Origin: an uncultured beta proteobacterium
GTDB taxonomy: Bacteria > Pseudomonadota > Gammaproteobacteria > Burkholderiales > Burkholderiaceae_C
DNA: 6,147 nt
Assembly: GCA_903859265.1 (NCBI GenBank)
Contig: CAIOLZ010000088.1
Span: forward strand, 1 to 6,147
Direction: 5' to 3'
Shown: positions 4,719 to 6,147 of the stretch, piece by piece
Layout: each line of letters begins with the position of its first letter
Position numbering within the stretch: the first letter of the stretch is position 1
The notes under the pieces: generated by a model
Told to the model about the DNA's origin: nothing
Database searches by the model: none
Seen by the model: only the letters and a program-made list of their open reading frames with translations
Position numbers and translations under genes: made by a program

Positions 4719-5462
4719 ATGCCTTTTCCGTCAAACCCCAACGCAGCCGCCACCGTTCCTGCCGGAATTGCGATCGAGAACGTGTGCTTGCAGCGCGGTG
4801 ACAGTCGGGTGTTTGATGGCCTGAGTTTGCGCTTGTCGGAGCCGCGCATCGGACTCATTGGAGACAATGGCTCCGGCAAGACCAGCCTGTTTCGGCTGAT
4901 TTGTGCACTCGACGTGCCGCAGGCCGGGTTGGTAACGCTGGTGGGGGGAAACAAGCCGGGTCGGGTTGGCATGTTGTTCCAGAACCCGGATGACCAAATC
5001 ATTTTTCCCACGGTGCAAGAGGAGTTGGCGCTGGGTTTGCAGCCACAGGGTTGGTCGCGCCGCGAAGCCGCTGCTCGTGCGCGTACATTTTTGGCCGAGC
5101 GCGGTTTGTCCGCGTGGGCGACACGTGCCATCAGCACCCTGAGCCAAGGCCAGCGTCAGCATGTGTGCTGGCTGGCGCTTCTGATTGCGTCGCCCGATAT
5201 TTTGTTGCTGGATGAGCCCTTTGCCAGCCTGGATTTGCCCGGACAAACGCTGCTGCATGCAGACATGGCACGCGTCTCGCAGCAGGTCATTGTGTCAACC
5301 CATGTTTTGTCCCATGTGCGCGATTTCGCCCGTGTGATCTGGCTGGACCACGGTCGTGTGCGCGGGGACGGGCCGGGCCGTGAGGTCTGCGCGGCATACG
5401 AAGCCGACGTGTCGGTACGTGCGGCAGCCGGTCAAAGTGCGGGGGTGGCAGTCCATGCATAG
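4719..5462 (+). CDS. bioM: ATP-binding (A) component of an ECF vitamin transporter, probably BioM
   Basis: This 247-residue ABC ATPase is expected to drive an energy-coupling-factor importer at the inner face of the membrane. It shows Walker A GDNGSGKTS (48-56), the Q-loop Q88 in MLFQNPDDQIIFPTV (a form typical of ECF/CbiO-type ATPases), the signature LSQGQ (141-145), Walker B ILLLDEP (161-167), the D-loop ASLD (169-172) and the switch H195 in VSTHVL. The signature has Gln where LSGGQ has its first Gly. The following genes encode a T component and a BioY-like S component, which point to biotin rather than cobalt or nickel. The start is uncertain: ATG 4719 is chosen, but an in-frame TTG at 4695 would add eight residues and neither has a clear ribosome binding site. 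The first 18 residues (Pro/Ala-rich) lie outside the ABC fold. Confidence 0.85.
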   Translation: MPFPSNPNAAATVPAGIAIENVCLQRGDSRVFDGLSLRLSEPRIGLIGDNGSGKTSLFRLICALDVPQAGLVTLVGGNKPGRVGMLFQNPDDQIIFPTVQEELALGLQPQGWSRREAAARARTFLAERGLSAWATRAISTLSQGQRQHVCWLALLIASPDILLLDEPFASLDLPGQTLLHADMARVSQQVIVSTHVLSHVRDFARVIWLDHGRVRGDGPGREVCAAYEADVSVRAAAGQSAGVAVHA

Positions 5463-6057
5463 CCTCCTGAGCGCGCAGCGCACCTGGCTGCACGGTGTCA
5501 GCGCCGGTGCCAAATTGTCGGTGCTGGCGATCCTCGGAACACTGCAGTTTTTTACCGAAAGCCTGGTACTGCTGGGCGCTTTGACCCTTGCCTGCCTGGT
5601 CCTGTGGATCTCTCTGGGATCGGTGGCTTGGGGGGCGCGTCGCTTGCTGGCATCTCTGCTGGTGGCCTGCGTTCTGATATTGGGGTTTCACTTTTGGCTG
5701 GGCCATCCGATGCTTGGCGTGATCAGCACTTTGCGCTTGCTCAGTGCATCCCTGCTAGGCATTGCACTGACCCTTACAACGCCATCGACTGCCTTGCTTT
5801 CGGTATTGGAGCGCGTTTTGTCACCACTGCAAAAGGTGGGAGTTCGCACCGAGCGACTCGCCCTGCAACTGGGTTTGATGCTGCGCTTTACCGAGCATTT
5901 TTTCGTGCTCTGGAAGCGCCTTGACGACGCCCATCGGCTGCGTACCGGCAAGGCGGGTGGCTTGCGCTTGCTGGCACCGTTGGCTATCCAGATGTTGCTC
6001 GCCGCGCGCCGGGTAGCAGATACACTCCAGCTCCGTTTGAGCGACCAGAACCGTTAA
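5455..6057 (+). CDS. bioN: transmembrane (T) component of an ECF transporter, probably BioN
   Basis: The 200-residue membrane protein has the size and layout of CbiQ/BioN coupling proteins. Hydrophobic segments lie at about 21-50 (probably two), 62-81, 86-107 and 168-184. A cytoplasmic helical region (about 112-165) carries EHFFVLWKRLDDAHRLR. Two Ala/Arg motifs, DAHRLR (158-163) and AARRVAD (183-189), occupy the places where T components carry the short Ala-Arg-X signatures that couple to the two ATPases. The ATG at 5455 overlaps the last 8 bases of the ATPase gene and is preceded by a G-rich stretch (5441-5448) 6 bases away. This supports translational coupling and rejects a longer frame from 5356 that would run inside the upstream gene. 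The assignment to biotin rests on the next gene. Confidence 0.82.
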   Translation: MHSLLSAQRTWLHGVSAGAKLSVLAILGTLQFFTESLVLLGALTLACLVLWISLGSVAWGARRLLASLLVACVLILGFHFWLGHPMLGVISTLRLLSASLLGIALTLTTPSTALLSVLERVLSPLQKVGVRTERLALQLGLMLRFTEHFFVLWKRLDDAHRLRTGKAGGLRLLAPLAIQMLLAARRVADTLQLRLSDQNR

Positions 6058-6067
6058 AAAAATATCT

Positions 6068-6147
6068 ATGCACTCCACCCGCTCCCTGGCACTTGTTTCG
6101 CTTTTTGCAGCGCTGCTGGCCGTGTTCGGACTGATTCCCAAAATTGA
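6068..6147 (+). CDS. bioY: BioY family biotin-binding (S) component, 5' end only
   Basis: The gene starts at ATG 6068, 10 bases after the T-component stop, and runs off the window after 26 complete codons. The visible part begins MHSTRSLALVSLFAALLAVF and continues GLIPKI. A short polar start followed by a LFAALLAVFG-type first membrane helix and a Pro is the characteristic opening of BioY proteins, which bind biotin within the membrane and pair with the BioM-BioN energising module. No ribosome binding site is visible in the A/T-rich junction (6055-6067), so translation may depend on reinitiation from the upstream gene. With only 26 residues the family call leans partly on the operon; another S component would be the alternative. 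Confidence 0.7.
   Translation, partial: MHSTRSLALVSLFAALLAVFGLIPKI

Noticed and set aside
4695..4723. TTGTCA and TATGCC with 17-base spacing as a promoter for the transporter operon
   Set aside because: The -10 would overlap the ATG at 4719 and start transcription inside the coding region; the -10 matches only three of six positions.
4691..5258. Long minus-strand frames opposite the ATPase gene
   Set aside because: Antisense shadows of a high-GC coding region with clear Walker motifs on the plus strand.
5356..5454. Upstream extension of the T-component frame
   Set aside because: It would lie inside the ATPase gene, encodes Arg/Cys-rich sequence unlike the family, and the ATG at 5455 has a good G-rich ribosome binding site and the usual stop-start overlap.

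Overview
The window looks like chromosomal DNA of a betaproteobacterium, most likely a Comamonadaceae-type member of the Burkholderiales. This rests on moderately high GC, the protein sequence style and the combination of genes; no rRNA or marker gene is present to prove it. There are no tRNA or rRNA genes, no CRISPR array, no insertion sequence and no obvious phage gene.

The left half (about 1-3421) is a signal-transduction cluster. After the 3' tail of an unidentified gene (1-87) comes a gene-poor stretch of about 320 bases. It holds a strong hairpin, a possible tiny secreted or lipoprotein ORF on the minus strand, and a 20-bp dyad resembling sites bound by NarL/FixJ (GacA/UvrY-type) response regulators. 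Next is a stand-alone receiver (411-821, +), convergent with a LuxR-type DNA-binding response regulator (840-1472, -). That regulator is divergent from an orthodox membrane histidine kinase with a CHASE3-like sensor region, HisKA_3 and HATPase_c (1526-2857, +). A second stand-alone CheY-like receiver follows (3014-3421, +). The simplest reading is that the kinase phosphorylates the LuxR-type regulator, while the two output-less receivers tune the flow of phosphate or act on proteins.

The middle holds two striking inverted repeats (3440-3479), a small charged 75-residue protein of unknown function (3534-3761, +), and a YebC/PmpR-family gene (3798-4511, -) convergent with it.

The right end is a tightly packed operon for an energy-coupling-factor vitamin transporter, best read as bioMNY for biotin: ATPase (4719-5462), transmembrane coupling protein (5455-6057, overlapping by 8 bases) and the first 26 codons of the substrate-binding membrane protein BioY (6068 to the window edge).
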